A DNA stretch of 64,000 nt from Chlamydiales bacterium STE3 (GTDB lineage Bacteria > Chlamydiota > Chlamydiia > Chlamydiales > Parachlamydiaceae). The stretch's first letter is position 1, and the number at the start of each line of letters is the position of its first letter. A program made the translations under genes and the position numbers. The notes under the pieces are model-generated. The model did not search any database and was not told the DNA's origin. It worked only from the letters and a program-made list of their open reading frames with translations. The stretch lies in NCBI GenBank assembly GCA_011125455.1, contig VKHO01000014.1, positions 62,001 through 126,000 of the forward strand, given 5' to 3'. This document shows, in pieces, positions 54,201 to 63,643 of this stretch.

Positions 54201-54883
54201 TCGCCCTACCGGGGTTCCTTGGCAACCCAAAAGATTGGGATTGCTTTCAAGCAAAAAACTTAGGGGTTCATGAGTTCATTCCTACTGCACTACCTGAGAG
54301 AAATTCTTTTACAGAGTTTGCTAGGCAATTCAATAGCTATGCCGCAAAAATTTCATCACAGAGAGTTCTTATGGGCTATTCGATGGGAGGACGGCTTGCT
54401 TTACACGCGCTTATAAATCAGCCTAAAATATGGACAAAAGCTATTTTGATTTCCACTCACCCGGGGTTAACTTTAGACCCAGAAAAAGAAGTCCGGCTTT
54501 CAAATGACAACCAATGGGCAGAAACTTTTCTTTATGAACCATGGGAGAGCGCAATAAAAAAATGGAGTAGCCAAGCCATTTTTAAAGAATCTAAAGGGGT
54601 CTTCAATCGTCAGGAAAACAATCGCCCTTTCTTAGCATCTTGTTTAAAAAATTATTCTTTAGGATGCCAAGAAAATTTACGCGCAGCGCTTGCCGATCTG
54701 GAAATGCCCATTTTATGGATTACTGGCAAAAAAGATAAGAAATTTTCCTTAATTGCTAAGCAGCTTATATTCAAAAATTCCTCTTCCAAATGGGTTGTTA
54801 TTGAGGATGCAGGCCATAGAGTGCCTTGGGAGCAGCCGCAATCTTTCCAAAAAGTAGTTTACAGTTTTCTAAAAGAGGATTAA
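54179..54883 (+). CDS. menH: 2-succinyl-6-hydroxy-2,4-cyclohexadiene-1-carboxylate synthase
   Basis: Alpha/beta hydrolase of 234 residues that removes pyruvate from the MenD product. The nucleophile elbow is RVLMGYSMGGRLALHALI (Ser near residue 63), the oxyanion region ALPGFLGNPKDWD near the N terminus, and the catalytic His in EDAGHRVPWEQPQSF. The acid Asp is in LWITGKKDKKFSL. Assignment to MenH rests on fold plus position between menD and menB. Starts 22 bp inside menD. Confidence 0.88.
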   Translation: MQRRLSLIALPGFLGNPKDWDCFQAKNLGVHEFIPTALPERNSFTEFARQFNSYAAKISSQRVLMGYSMGGRLALHALINQPKIWTKAILISTHPGLTLDPEKEVRLSNDNQWAETFLYEPWESAIKKWSSQAIFKESKGVFNRQENNRPFLASCLKNYSLGCQENLRAALADLEMPILWITGKKDKKFSLIAKQLIFKNSSSKWVVIEDAGHRVPWEQPQSFQKVVYSFLKED

Positions 54884-54917
54884 ATTTGACTATTCTTAAA
54901 CCTACAGAGAGAATAAA

Positions 54918-55745
54918 ATGTTTTGTACTGAAGTGTGGAACCCAATTGCCACTTTTGAAGATATTAAATTAGAAAAAACAGATGACGGGGTTGCTAAAAT
55001 TACGATTAACCGTCCCCATGTGCGTAATGCTTTTCGTCCCGAAACTGTTAAAGAAATGACTGAAGCCTTTTCAATGTGCCGTGAAGATCCTGAAGTCGGT
55101 GTTATCATTTTGACAGGTGAGGGCAGAGAAGCTTTTTGCTCAGGCGGTGATCAAAAAATCCGTGGCAAGGAAGGCTATATAGGTCAAGATGGGGTACCAA
55201 GACTTAATGTCCTTGATCTACAAAAACAAATTCGCACCTTGCCAAAGCCTGTCATTGCAATGGTCGCAGGTTACGCGATCGGTGGGGGGCACGTTTTGCA
55301 CATTGTATGCGACTTAACTATTGCTGCAGATAATGCGCGATTTGGACAAACTGGACCTAAAGTTGGCTCTTTTGACGGTGGACTTGGGGCGAGCTACTTA
55401 GCTCGCATCGTAGGCCAGAAAAAAGCACGCGAAATCTGGTTTTTATGTCGTCAGTATGATGCTCAAGAGGCATTAAATATGGGGCTTGTCAATTGTGTTG
55501 TCCCTTATGAACAGCTTGAATGCGAAACTCTAAAATGGTGTCGCGAAATGCTCCTGCACTCTCCTTTAGCACTGCGTTGTCTTAAAGCTTCTTTAAATGC
55601 TGATTGCGATGGACAAATGGGGCTTTTGGATTTAGCTGGAAATGCGACTCTGCTTTACTACATGACGGAAGAAGCTAAGGAAGGTAAGCAAGCGTTTATT
55701 GAAAAACGCCAGCCAAATTTTTCACAATTTCAAAGGTTGCCTTAA
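54918..55745 (+). CDS. menB: 1,4-dihydroxy-2-naphthoyl-CoA synthase
   Basis: Ring closure of o-succinylbenzoyl-CoA; crotonase family, 275 residues. [40 protein letters not shown] (oxyanion hole), [20 protein letters not shown] and [21 protein letters not shown] match MenB closely, and the C-terminal [19 protein letters not shown] is typical. It follows menH with a 34-bp gap and its stop shares a base with the menA start. Confidence 0.96.
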   Translation: MFCTEVWNPIATFEDIKLEKTDDGVAKITINRPHVRNAFRPETVKEMTEAFSMCREDPEVGVIILTGEGREAFCSGGDQKIRGKEGYIGQDGVPRLNVLDLQKQIRTLPKPVIAMVAGYAIGGGHVLHIVCDLTIAADNARFGQTGPKVGSFDGGLGASYLARIVGQKKAREIWFLCRQYDAQEALNMGLVNCVVPYEQLECETLKWCREMLLHSPLALRCLKASLNADCDGQMGLLDLAGNATLLYYMTEEAKEGKQAFIEKRQPNFSQFQRLP

Positions 55746-56650
55746 TGGAAAGAACATTAAAAAAGCTTTCATGGAAATCTTGGATCCTTGCGGCTAGGCC
55801 AAAGACGCTATCCGCAGGTATTGTTCCGATCGCTGTAGGGACTTTTTTAGCTAACAAACCCCTAGTGTCAATTGACTGGTTTATCGCACTTTGCACGTTA
55901 CTTTTTTCTTTTATGATTCAAATTGCAACAAACTTGATCAACGATGCTCTAGATTTTAAAAAAGGTGCGGACACAAATGAGCGTTTGGGCCCTTTAAGAG
56001 TTACACAGGCTGGCTTATTAAGCTCTGAACAGGTGATGAGAGGCGCTTTTGTCTGTTTTGCTTTTGCTTTTCTTTTTTCTATCCCTCTCATTTTGAAAGG
56101 GGGAGTACCTCTTTTGGTTTTAGTCCTTAGTTCCATCTGTTGCAGTTATCTCTATACGGGAGGCCCATTCCCCCTAGCTTACATCGGCTTAGGAGAGATC
56201 TTTGTCATTCTTTTTTATGGTTTTTTTGCAACCCTTACTTCCTATTTTCTTCAAACAGGTGAATGGGGAGGGGTGCAAATGCTTGTGATTTCTTTTGAAC
56301 TTGGTTGTTTAATTACTGTGTTGCTTGCCATTAACAATCTAAGAGATGTCCAAGAGGACCAAAAGTCTAATAAAAAGACATTGGCAGCCCGTTTTGGGGC
56401 CTCTTTCGCAAGAAAAGAGATTGCAATTTTAGTAGGCTTGCCTTTCCTTCTCAATTTTTTCTGGATCTACGCGGAACAGCCCTTGCTGTTTTTTCTGCCT
56501 ATGACAGTACTACCCATGGGTTTAAATATTGTGAAACGTATGTTTCAATATACGCCAGGTAAAATTTATAATTCTTTCCTTGGTGAAGCTTCACTTCTTA
56601 CATTAATCTACGGCTTTTTACTTATTTTAGGTTTTCGTTTTACTCATTAA
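55745..56650 (+). CDS. menA: 1,4-dihydroxy-2-naphthoate polyprenyltransferase
   Basis: Membrane enzyme attaching the polyprenyl tail, 301 residues with about eight hydrophobic segments. N-terminal AARPKTLSAGIVPIAVGTF and the Mg-diphosphate-binding LINDALDFKKGADTNERLGP (NDxxDxxxD) are the family signature; a second Asp-rich loop reads NNLRDVQEDQKSNKKTLAARFG. Product is demethylmenaquinone, methylated by the convergent menG. Coupled to menB (one-base overlap) and 1 bp before menC. Confidence 0.95.
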   Translation: MERTLKKLSWKSWILAARPKTLSAGIVPIAVGTFLANKPLVSIDWFIALCTLLFSFMIQIATNLINDALDFKKGADTNERLGPLRVTQAGLLSSEQVMRGAFVCFAFAFLFSIPLILKGGVPLLVLVLSSICCSYLYTGGPFPLAYIGLGEIFVILFYGFFATLTSYFLQTGEWGGVQMLVISFELGCLITVLLAINNLRDVQEDQKSNKKTLAARFGASFARKEIAILVGLPFLLNFFWIYAEQPLLFFLPMTVLPMGLNIVKRMFQYTPGKIYNSFLGEASLLTLIYGFLLILGFRFTH

Positions 56651-56651
56651 A

Positions 56652-57560
56652 ATGCAAATTGCTTTCCATGATTATCTTTTAAAATTTTGCGGTAGTAGCC
56701 AATGTAAGGAAGGATCCTTAGTGCGCTGCATTTTTGAAGATAAATTGGTAGGCTATGCAGATTGTCTCCCTATCGTTTCACAGGGCGACCTCTCTTTGAA
56801 AGAACAAAAAAAGAGACTTTTAGATGGTAATTTTACCCCTCTGACAGAAAAAACAGTGCTTTTTGCCAAGCTTGATGCTTTAGCTCGTTTTGAAAAACGT
56901 TCATTACTAGATGCATCAAAGGGTGTTAAAAGCCATTTTCTAATTATGAACTTGCATCAACCTCAGAATTGGGAGGCAATTGCTAAGAGAGGGTTTACAA
57001 TTCTTAAAATCAAACTGCAAGGCACTGACAGTGAGAAAAAAGCGTTGCAAGGACTACCGCGAGAAGCTCCAAACTTTAAGTGGCGTTTAGATTTTAACTC
57101 CAAAATGACTTATGAATCTTTTACCAGCTTTATTCATTCGCTGGATCTATCCTTTATCGATTTCATTGAAGATCCTTTTCCATACAATGAATATTTATGG
57201 CAGAAGGTGGAAAAAGATTTTCAGTTGAGTTTAGCAGCAGATTTTGAAAAGAAAAAGCTAAAAGAATGGCATCCACAAGTACTCATTATTAAGCCTGCGG
57301 TCGATGCTGTTGCACAGTTCAAAGGATCAGCTTCCCGCATTGTTATAACTTCTTATTTGGCGCACCCATTAGAGCAAGTAGCTGCTTCTTACTGTGCTCA
57401 GCAGCTCCAGAATGACGAGATAATGGGGCTCCACTCACATACAGTTTTTGAGCCAAACATCTTTAGCTCTGCTTTTAATAAAGAACCTTCATTGTTTTTT
57501 GCCGCATTAGGGACCGGATTTGGATTTAATCATCATTTAGCAAATTTGGAGTGGAAATGA
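56652..57560 (+). CDS. menC: o-Succinylbenzoate synthase
   Basis: Enolase-superfamily dehydratase, 302 residues. Catalytic and metal-binding residues can be placed: KxK in FTILKIKLQG (about 115-122), Asp in WRLDFNSKM, Glu in DFIEDPFPYNE, Asp in LAADFEKKKL, and Lys in VLIIKPAVDA. Divergent N-terminal part. Between menA and menE, with which it overlaps, the assignment is firm. Confidence 0.92.
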   Translation: MQIAFHDYLLKFCGSSQCKEGSLVRCIFEDKLVGYADCLPIVSQGDLSLKEQKKRLLDGNFTPLTEKTVLFAKLDALARFEKRSLLDASKGVKSHFLIMNLHQPQNWEAIAKRGFTILKIKLQGTDSEKKALQGLPREAPNFKWRLDFNSKMTYESFTSFIHSLDLSFIDFIEDPFPYNEYLWQKVEKDFQLSLAADFEKKKLKEWHPQVLIIKPAVDAVAQFKGSASRIVITSYLAHPLEQVAASYCAQQLQNDEIMGLHSHTVFEPNIFSSAFNKEPSLFFAALGTGFGFNHHLANLEWK

Positions 57561-58651
57561 TCCCTTGGGAAGATGAACAACCGATTTTCTTCTTCAATCC
57601 ACGATTTTCCAACGAGCAAAAAGAAAAATTTTGCGGTTTTTTTAGCCAGCTTACGCATATAAAAAATCATTTGATTCTATCAACATCAGGATCGCAGGCG
57701 CAAAAGTGGGTTGCCTTGTCTAAAACAGCATTGTTGTCTTCGGCAAAAAATGTGAATGCCTTTCTTTCCAGCGATGCTTCCGACATCTGGATTAAAGCTT
57801 TACCCAATCACCATGTAGGAGGATTAAGCATCTACGCAAGGTCTTTTTTGAGCGGTGCAAAAGTTAATGAATACACTAACAAATGGGACCCTTTCAAATT
57901 TGTAGAACAGGTAGTTAGTGAGCATGGCACCCTTTCTTCATTGGTACCCACCCAGCTTTACGATTTATTAAAAATGAATCTAAAGTCTCCTTCATCCCTC
58001 AGAGCAGTTATTATAGGGGGAGGGGCGCTCCCACCACATCTTTATAATAAAGCAAAAGAATTAGGTTGGCCAGTACTCCCAAGTTATGGACTTACAGAGT
58101 GCTGTTCTCAAGTGGCGACAGCCACTTTAGAAACGCCTTCTTTGATGCTTCTCCCTCATGTCGAAGCAAAAATTAGCCAGGAAGGCTGCTTAATGATTAA
58201 AAGTCCTGCCCTATTATCTGGCTATATTACTACCGATAAAGGGCAACCATATTGGATTGATCCCAAGATAAATGGTTGGCTCACTACGGAAGATCTAGCG
58301 AACATTGAGGTAGACAAACTGATTATTTTAGATAGAAAAGATGGGCAGTTTAAAATTGCTGGTGAGATGGTAAGTTTAAAAAACCTAGAAGCTGTCTTAG
58401 ATAAAATTTGTTTTGAATTAAACGTTTCCGATGCAGCTATTGTTCCGCTGCCAGATAAGCGTCTAGGATACATTATTTGCCTGGTAATTCAAGAAAAAAA
58501 TCCGCTTATTCAGGACGCTATTAAAGCAGCTTTTAAAGCGCAGGTGCTACCCTACGAACAAATAAGAGTTGTAAAAGTTCTTGATGGAATCCCAAGGACG
58601 TCTCTTGGAAAGGTGAGGCGTGCGAAACTCGTTGAACTTTGCCTTTCTTAA
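57557..58651 (+). CDS. menE: o-Succinylbenzoate-CoA ligase, short form
   Basis: Adenylates o-succinylbenzoate and forms its CoA thioester. About 364 residues, some 80-100 fewer than E. coli MenE, missing much of the N-terminal lobe. The P-loop STSGSQAQKWVALSKTAL opens the visible domain, then PNHHVGGLSIYARSFLSG, IGGGALPPHLYNKAKELG, PSYGLTECCSQVAT, WLTTEDLANIE and LDRKDGQFKIAGEMVSL with the hinge, and RTSLGKVRRAKLVEL (catalytic Lys). ATG at 57557 overlaps the menC stop (ATGA); a GTG two codons earlier is also possible. Last gene of the plus-strand operon. Confidence 0.93.
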   Translation: MIPWEDEQPIFFFNPRFSNEQKEKFCGFFSQLTHIKNHLILSTSGSQAQKWVALSKTALLSSAKNVNAFLSSDASDIWIKALPNHHVGGLSIYARSFLSGAKVNEYTNKWDPFKFVEQVVSEHGTLSSLVPTQLYDLLKMNLKSPSSLRAVIIGGGALPPHLYNKAKELGWPVLPSYGLTECCSQVATATLETPSLMLLPHVEAKISQEGCLMIKSPALLSGYITTDKGQPYWIDPKINGWLTTEDLANIEVDKLIILDRKDGQFKIAGEMVSLKNLEAVLDKICFELNVSDAAIVPLPDKRLGYIICLVIQEKNPLIQDAIKAAFKAQVLPYEQIRVVKVLDGIPRTSLGKVRRAKLVELCLS

Positions 58652-58672
58652 AGAATAAAAAGAGTATCCTTA

Positions 58673-59401
58673 CTAATTTTTTTTCGCAATAATCACTGTT
58701 GCGATTCCTAAACATTGGGGATGAATGTCGACCTGACTGTAGCCAGTTGTTAAAAGTTTGCTTTTAATTTCTTGTGGTTTAACGAAGCTTTCAATGCTTT
58801 GACAAAGGTATTTATAAGCATCTTTATTTTTCGCAACAAATCCGCCTAAAATAGGTAGAAGCCTTTTTAGATAAAAATGGTGGAACTGTTTAAGCCCAGT
58901 GATTTCTGGAGAGGTTAACTCTAAAATTCCTAATTTTCCACCAGGTTTCAGTACTCTAAACGCCTCTTGGAAACAATTTTCGATACAATGAACATTTCTA
59001 ATGCCATAAGCAATGGTAATGGCTTCTACTGAAGAATCTTCAAGAGGGATTTTTTCAGCATCGGCATGCAAATAATTAAAGCTATCCTGGCTTCTAAAGT
59101 GAACATCCATTTTATGCTTTGCTAAAGCTAACATTTCCGGGCAAAAATCGAGTAAATAGGCCTTTTTGGTTTCTTTATTTCTTAACATCCAGGTTTTGGT
59201 AATTTCACCAGTGCCTGCGCATAAATCCAAAAGCGCAGAATCTTTAAAATCATTATCACGATTGGTTAAATGCACTAATTTCTTATTCCACAGTTTATGC
59301 ATGTTAAAAGACAAAATTGCATTTGCACGATCATATTCAGCAGCAATGCTGGCAAACATGGATTGAATAGAAGCTGAGTCTTGTTTGTTATAACTGGTCA
59401 T
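58673..59401 (-). CDS. menG: Demethylmenaquinone methyltransferase
   Basis: Final methylation step of menaquinone (UbiE/MenG family), 242 residues. MFASIAAEYDRANAILSFNM near the N terminus, motif I LLDLCAGTGEITKTWM, LDFCPEMLALAK, AEKIPLEDSSVEAITIAYGIRNV and FRVLKPGGKLGILELTSP are classical. A longer frame opens at 59461, but the Met at 59401 begins the family domain and overlaps the NqrM-like stop (59388) by 14 bp, so co-translation with that gene is likely. Convergent to menE; the 21-bp gap has no clear terminator. Confidence 0.94.
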   Translation of the reverse strand: MTSYNKQDSASIQSMFASIAAEYDRANAILSFNMHKLWNKKLVHLTNRDNDFKDSALLDLCAGTGEITKTWMLRNKETKKAYLLDFCPEMLALAKHKMDVHFRSQDSFNYLHADAEKIPLEDSSVEAITIAYGIRNVHCIENCFQEAFRVLKPGGKLGILELTSPEITGLKQFHHFYLKRLLPILGGFVAKNKDAYKYLCQSIESFVKPQEIKSKLLTTGYSQVDIHPQCLGIATVIIAKKN

Positions 59402-59606
59402 TTTTCGTGTCTTGTTGTCTTGTGCATAAATCGCAGGAGATAGACGTGTTGCATTCTTCATTATCTTCTTTTTTACCGGGGACTTTGCCGCACATTCCGC
59501 CTTTGATTTTCGATTTACCGGTAATTAGCCAACCGATAGCTAAAGAACAGATGGCAATAAGCACAATCACAAAAGAAAAAGTCAAAGTAAGAGCAAGTGT
59601 TGACAT
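59388..59606 (-). CDS. nqrM: NqrM-like protein (DUF539), Na+-NQR maturation factor
   Basis: 72 residues: one membrane helix (LTLTFSFVIVLIAICSLAIGWLI, in part) followed by a Cys-rich tail: ITGKSKIKGGMCGKVPG and ECNTSISCDLC. NqrM proteins have the same layout, a helix then GSCGG-like and C-x-x-C motifs, and are needed to mature the Na+-pumping NADH:quinone oxidoreductase. Here the first motif reads GGMCG. The call is by pattern on a short protein and so moderate. It overlaps menG by 14 bp, so quinone methylation and NQR maturation would be co-expressed. Chlamydiae use Na+-NQR as their entry complex. Confidence 0.7.
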   Translation of the reverse strand: MSTLALTLTFSFVIVLIAICSLAIGWLITGKSKIKGGMCGKVPGKKEDNEECNTSISCDLCTRQQDTKNDQL

Positions 59607-59901
59607 TTGTTTATCCGTTCCATAAAGTTTAACCTTAGATTACAAACTTTATTTGATGATTGCAAGAGCGATTACAAAAGTTATCAATTTTATTGTTTGT
59701 CCCAAAAAATGGCGAAGGAGCATTTTTTTAGCCTTATTAAATTTTTGGGTGTTTTTTTGGAAAAGTAAAAGAAAGCTTCGACTCTTTTTATATGTCGTTA
59801 TGAGTATTTTTGCGGTGAGTTATAACCTGTAAACAGATCTGAATTATAAGTTGTTCATTAAAAAAGTATTGGATAATTTAACTTCTAATTTCTCTAAACC
59901 C

Positions 59902-61005
59902 ATGGAGGTATTTGTGAGTGTAGCAGCATTAACTTTACTCTATCAACAAGTAAAAGCAGCTGATGATGAAGCAGTTAAAAACTTCTGTGCGCAAATTGGC
60001 TTGCCTGAGACAATCACCTCTATCTTGCAGCCCTTAAAATCTGCAGAAATTAACTCCCAAAATTTTATTATTTCATTCGATTCTGGCAAAAAAGTTTTGC
60101 TTCGCCGCTGTCACAGATTGCAGGGTGAGCAAAATTATCAAGCATTGAATAAATTAGCCAAGTATCTAGCAAAGGAAGGAGTGAACGTCCCACAGCTGAG
60201 TCCTGTAGTTAATGATGAATTACCCTACTACGAGAAGGAAGGAACAGTAGAAAAGGTATGCTGGGTATTTTTTAAATACATAGAAGCGGATCATTATTTT
60301 ACCGGCATAAACGGAGAGCTGAAGGAAGCTGCTTACCAAATCGGTAAGATGCACACAAGCTTACAAAAAAAGTATAGAAAACAAGACATTTTCCCCTTCA
60401 AAAACACCATTCCAAATCATTATTTGAAACCTTTTTTTACAGCAAAAGATTGGGAAAAATATTCTCTAATTATTAAAGAAAAGTTGGAAAATGGCGGAGA
60501 TGAGTATGATCGAGCTTTTTACGACAATCAAGATCTTATTTTACGGATGCTCACTTCGGTAGAAGAGAATTTTCCAGTACTAGACTCTGATATACAAAAC
60601 ATTCATTTCGATTTAAATAGTTCGAACTTTTTGATTTGTGAACGTCAAGTTTTCATCATGGATTTCGATGAGATTCAACTTGGGAATGTATATACAGATT
60701 TAGGATTTGCTCTTCATCGGTTGTTGACCACAAGTTTGGATCATAAGCATTTAGATTCAGCTCATTTAAAAGAAGCTGCAAAAGAATTTATTTTGGCTTA
60801 CTGCAGGGGCAATCCTGATTTAAAATTCGACGCAAAAAAACTTATTGTGGCTATGTATAACCGAGCTTTAAGAAATGTAAAAACGAATTTAGAGTTAAAA
60901 TATGAAAAAAATAGCCATGATTGGTTAACATCTATTCCTGTCAATTTAGAAAGGCTTCGAGAAGTCGAAAACCTTTCTATATTGATAGAAGATTTGGAGA
61001 TCTAG
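59902..61005 (+). CDS. APH/SrkA-like aminoglycoside-phosphotransferase-fold kinase
   Basis: About 367 residues with a choline/aminoglycoside kinase fold. Brenner motif QNIHFDLNSSNFLI (H-x-D-x4-N near residue 235) and the metal-binding IMDFDEIQLGNVYTDLGFAL are intact; the ATP lobe has GKKVLLRRCHRLQGEQNYQA. The substrate is not deducible; E. coli SrkA (YihE) is a Ser/Thr kinase with similar layout. The frame extends to a TTG at 59851, but ATG 59902 is the first Met before conserved sequence. Monocistronic and followed by a strong terminator. Confidence 0.8.
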   Translation: MEVFVSVAALTLLYQQVKAADDEAVKNFCAQIGLPETITSILQPLKSAEINSQNFIISFDSGKKVLLRRCHRLQGEQNYQALNKLAKYLAKEGVNVPQLSPVVNDELPYYEKEGTVEKVCWVFFKYIEADHYFTGINGELKEAAYQIGKMHTSLQKKYRKQDIFPFKNTIPNHYLKPFFTAKDWEKYSLIIKEKLENGGDEYDRAFYDNQDLILRMLTSVEENFPVLDSDIQNIHFDLNSSNFLICERQVFIMDFDEIQLGNVYTDLGFALHRLLTTSLDHKHLDSAHLKEAAKEFILAYCRGNPDLKFDAKKLIVAMYNRALRNVKTNLELKYEKNSHDWLTSIPVNLERLREVENLSILIEDLEI

Positions 61006-61439
61006 CCATTTCAGTGCTACCCATTCGAAAAAAATCTAGGCGAGCTCATAAGCTCGCCACTTTTTAAATGTTATTTCTAAAACTCTAATTTTCTTAAATT
61101 CAACATCTAATTTAGAATAGTTAATCCAGTCTGGATCAGTTGTAGGTTTTTTAACCGGCACTGAAGCAATTCCCGATGTAGGTGTTTTTTAAATTTTTGA
61201 TATTGTATTTATTTAGGATAATCATTTAGGGGAAAAATTCGTTGCTTATAGCACAAGGATCCCTTAAAAAGTCCTCAATACTTAACACATCTAATAAATG
61301 AGGAGGGGGGGTATAAATTTTAATCATTAACAAGGCTTTTCTTGGCAATATTAAGCCAAGTGACATAAGCAAAGAACTCTCTTAATCTATTCAATAAGTT
61401 TAAATTTCACAGCTATTGACAAAATTCTTTCAAATACTG
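61006..61439. other. Gap with terminator, otherwise nothing seen
   Basis: 434 bp between the convergent kinase and transaldolase genes. A strong hairpin lies at 61039-61065 and a run of eight G near 61310. I see no credible ORF or RNA. Confidence 0.4.
61039..61065 (+). terminator. Rho-independent terminator after the kinase gene
   Basis: Perfect 8-bp stem GGCGAGCT/AGCTCGCC with a CATA loop, then ACTTTTTAAAT, 34 bp past the kinase stop. A-rich sequence before the stem could serve the opposite strand as well. Confidence 0.8.
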
Positions 61440-62405
61440 CTACGCAAGATTATACTCATTAATAATTTGTTGTTCTAAAGTGGCGGCATCCTTAGCAAAA
61501 TTACGAATTCCTTCAGCTAGCTTTTCTGTGGCCATAGGATTTTCATTTAACATCCAGCGGAAAGTTTTCTCATTGATCAATATTTTATCGATTGATAATG
61601 ACTTTGCATGTTCGGGATTGAGTTTTCTTTCGACTTTACCTGAGTTTTCAAGGCCTTTGAGCAGCTGAGGAGAAATTGTTAATAGATCGCATCCTGCTAA
61701 TTCGGTGATTTCCTCAAAATTTCGAAAGCTTGCTCCCATTATCTGTGTCTTGTATCCAAATTTTTTAAAATAATTGTAAATTTGGGTAACGGATTTAACG
61801 CCCGGATCATCGTTGGGAGGATAGCTAGCTCTTCCTTCATTTTTTTTATACCAGTCAAGTATCCTGCCAACAAATGGAGAGATGAGGGTTGCTGAAGATT
61901 CGGCACAAGCAATTGCCTGGGGAAGGCTAAAGAGAAGAGTCATATTGCAATGAATATTTTCTCTTTCAAGTACTGCAGCGGCCTGGGTGCCTTCCCAAGT
62001 GGATGCAAGTTTAATGAGAATGCGTTCTCTCGGTATGTTAACCTCTTCGTAAAGTTTAATTAGCGAACGAGCTTTCTGGATACTCCCTTCAGTGTCGAAA
62101 GATAATCTTGCGTCTACTTCTGTTGAAACCCTTCCAGGAATAAGCTTAAGAATGGCAGTTCCAAAATTAACAAACAATTTATCCATGAGCAGATCTCTTA
62201 ATTGCTCTTTATTGCTTGCATGTGCTTTTGCATAGTCTACCGCATCTTCAATAAGGGGCTTGTAGGCATCATTTTTTGAGGCTTGAGCAATGAGAGAAGG
62301 ATTAGTCGTAGCATCGGTTGGCTTAAATTGTTCAATAGCATGGATATCACCAGTATCAACAACAATTGTTGTCATTTCACGAAGTTGTTCTAGCATATTT
62401 TTCAT
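61440..62405 (-). CDS. tal: Transaldolase (class I)
   Basis: Transfers dihydroxyacetone from sedoheptulose 7-phosphate to glyceraldehyde 3-phosphate, non-oxidative pentose phosphate path. 321 residues like E. coli TalB. Motifs: [19 protein letters not shown] near the N terminus, [20 protein letters not shown] with the Schiff-base Lys, [19 protein letters not shown], and [22 protein letters not shown] precedes ATG 62405. It follows the zinc-ribbon gene by 10 bp on the same strand, so those two form an operon. In Chlamydia tal lies near rpoC; rpoC is not in this window. Confidence 0.97.
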   Translation of the reverse strand: MKNMLEQLREMTTIVVDTGDIHAIEQFKPTDATTNPSLIAQASKNDAYKPLIEDAVDYAKAHASNKEQLRDLLMDKLFVNFGTAILKLIPGRVSTEVDARLSFDTEGSIQKARSLIKLYEEVNIPRERILIKLASTWEGTQAAAVLERENIHCNMTLLFSLPQAIACAESSATLISPFVGRILDWYKKNEGRASYPPNDDPGVKSVTQIYNYFKKFGYKTQIMGASFRNFEEITELAGCDLLTISPQLLKGLENSGKVERKLNPEHAKSLSIDKILINEKTFRWMLNENPMATEKLAEGIRNFAKDAATLEQQIINEYNLA

Positions 62406-62415
62406 GATTTATCCT

Positions 62416-62787
62416 TTATAGCAATTTAGCAGGACTATCTTTTAAGGGCTCTAAACGAAATGTAATTGTAACAGGTTCATTTCCAAGTTTAAGCTCTAGG
62501 CAAGAACTTAAGCGAGTAAGAAGAAGCTTAAAAGGGATTTTAACCTTTGTTTCACCAACATCGACCCCTACAGATGTGTTTCCGAGAATTTCTTCAGAAT
62601 CTTTGATTTGATAACATAGAGCTTCAAATTTTTTCAGCTGCCTTATGAGGTTTTCGTCATGAAGAGAATATTTTTTTGAACAATGACTGCATGAAATATG
62701 TTGGTTATGTTCAATTTCAAAAATTGAAAAAATCACTTCTTCTTGACACTTTTGGCATTGGAACTCTAAATTATGCCCACGTTGCAT
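62416..62787 (-). CDS. Zinc-ribbon hypothetical protein
   Basis: 123 residues. A zinc ribbon is formed by FQCQKCQEEV and ISCSHCSKKY (two CxxC pairs, about residues 9-40). The rest is a beta-rich domain ending LEPLKDSPAKLL, unrecognised. The start is taken as ATG 62787: AGGA seven bases upstream. A TTG start at 62838 would add 17 residues and runs through poor sequence. It precedes tal by 10 bp, a pairing seen in chlamydiae with a short gene next to tal. Nucleic-acid or protein binding is possible, not shown. Confidence 0.7.
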   Translation of the reverse strand: MQRGHNLEFQCQKCQEEVIFSIFEIEHNQHISCSHCSKKYSLHDENLIRQLKKFEALCYQIKDSEEILGNTSVGVDVGETKVKIPFKLLLTRLSSCLELKLGNEPVTITFRLEPLKDSPAKLL

Positions 62788-63381
62788 AAGTTTCCTATTA
62801 AAGTTAAATCGTCTTAATTTCAAGATAATACATGTCAACTCTCAGAGTAGCACATTCTTAGCCCATTGGCAATCAAAACTTAAAGCATTAATAGTGGGGC
62901 ATTTGCTGCCTAAAGGTCTCTAAATTGATGGGGTGGGATAACCTTCTTATAATATGGAAATAGGGGAGGAAAACATTTAAGCATTTTTGGAAATAGAGTG
63001 AGTTCTTGCTAATCTTATTTTCCCACAAAACTTTTCTTTGACTTTCATCACATCAAAATTGGTTTAACATTAATTTGAGCATGTCAGATGCGATAAATAT
63101 CCCTTCAAATCAAAAAATAATATGCATTATCCAAATAGAGTTTAAAGCTCGGAGAAAGATTTAGCTTCACATTCCAGATGATGTTAATGCTTCTCAGTGT
63201 GCTGCTAAAATAGACTTTTATATAATTTGCTGACAGATATTACAAGCCATTGTGCGTTGTGAAAGTAAAGTCAACGCTTTTTTAAAGCTACGCATTCATA
63301 GAAGGCAGTGAACTTACTAACACCCCCTCTTGATCGTCATCAATTTGGATTCAATTTTTTGGGATTGCTCCGATTAAGTCT
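62788..63381. other. Gap before the small exported peptide, nothing seen
   Basis: About 590 bp. Short frames are interrupted and show no coding pattern; a 27-codon plus-strand frame from 63080 is not convincing. The promoter of the zinc-ribbon/tal operon should lie at its start. No strong hairpin found. Confidence 0.4.
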
Positions 63382-63603
63382 TTAGTGCTGGTGGGATTGA
63401 CTACCACGTGAAGACTGAGCTTGATCGACTAAAAAAGCAATTGTCCCAGCTATTGTTACAGCCCCTAATGGAGTTAAGATAGGGAGCAAGCTTCGTTGTC
63501 TGATTTCAGTATAGCCCCAGCCATTTACTTCAGTGGTATAGTTTGAAGCATGTAACTGGCTGATGGAAAAGGTTAATAAGAGAATGAAGATGGATGCTTT
63601 CAT
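63382..63603 (-). CDS. Small exported protein with a membrane segment and His/Ser tail
   Basis: 73 residues. A Sec signal peptide (MKASIFILLLTFSISQLHAS, cleavage near residue 20) is followed by a short Tyr/Thr-rich part (NYTTEVNGWGYTEIRQR), a hydrophobic segment (PLGAVTIAGTIAFLVDQAQ) and a Ser/His-rich tail. It lies 40 bp downstream of a related, frameshifted copy on the same strand. Function unknown; possibly a small envelope or inclusion-associated component. Confidence 0.6.
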   Translation of the reverse strand: MKASIFILLLTFSISQLHASNYTTEVNGWGYTEIRQRSLLPILTPLGAVTIAGTIAFLVDQAQSSRGSQSHQH

Positions 63604-63643
63604 TGCGATACCTGGTTTTCTTTCCTATATCTCTTTTAAGGTT

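Noticed and set aside
53884-54254. Frames opposite or alongside the end of menD
   Set aside because: Shadows of menD and menH; only those two have family motifs.
61310-61320. G-run near 61310 as a possible phase-variation tract
   Set aside because: It does not lie in or directly before an ORF, so no regulated gene is evident.
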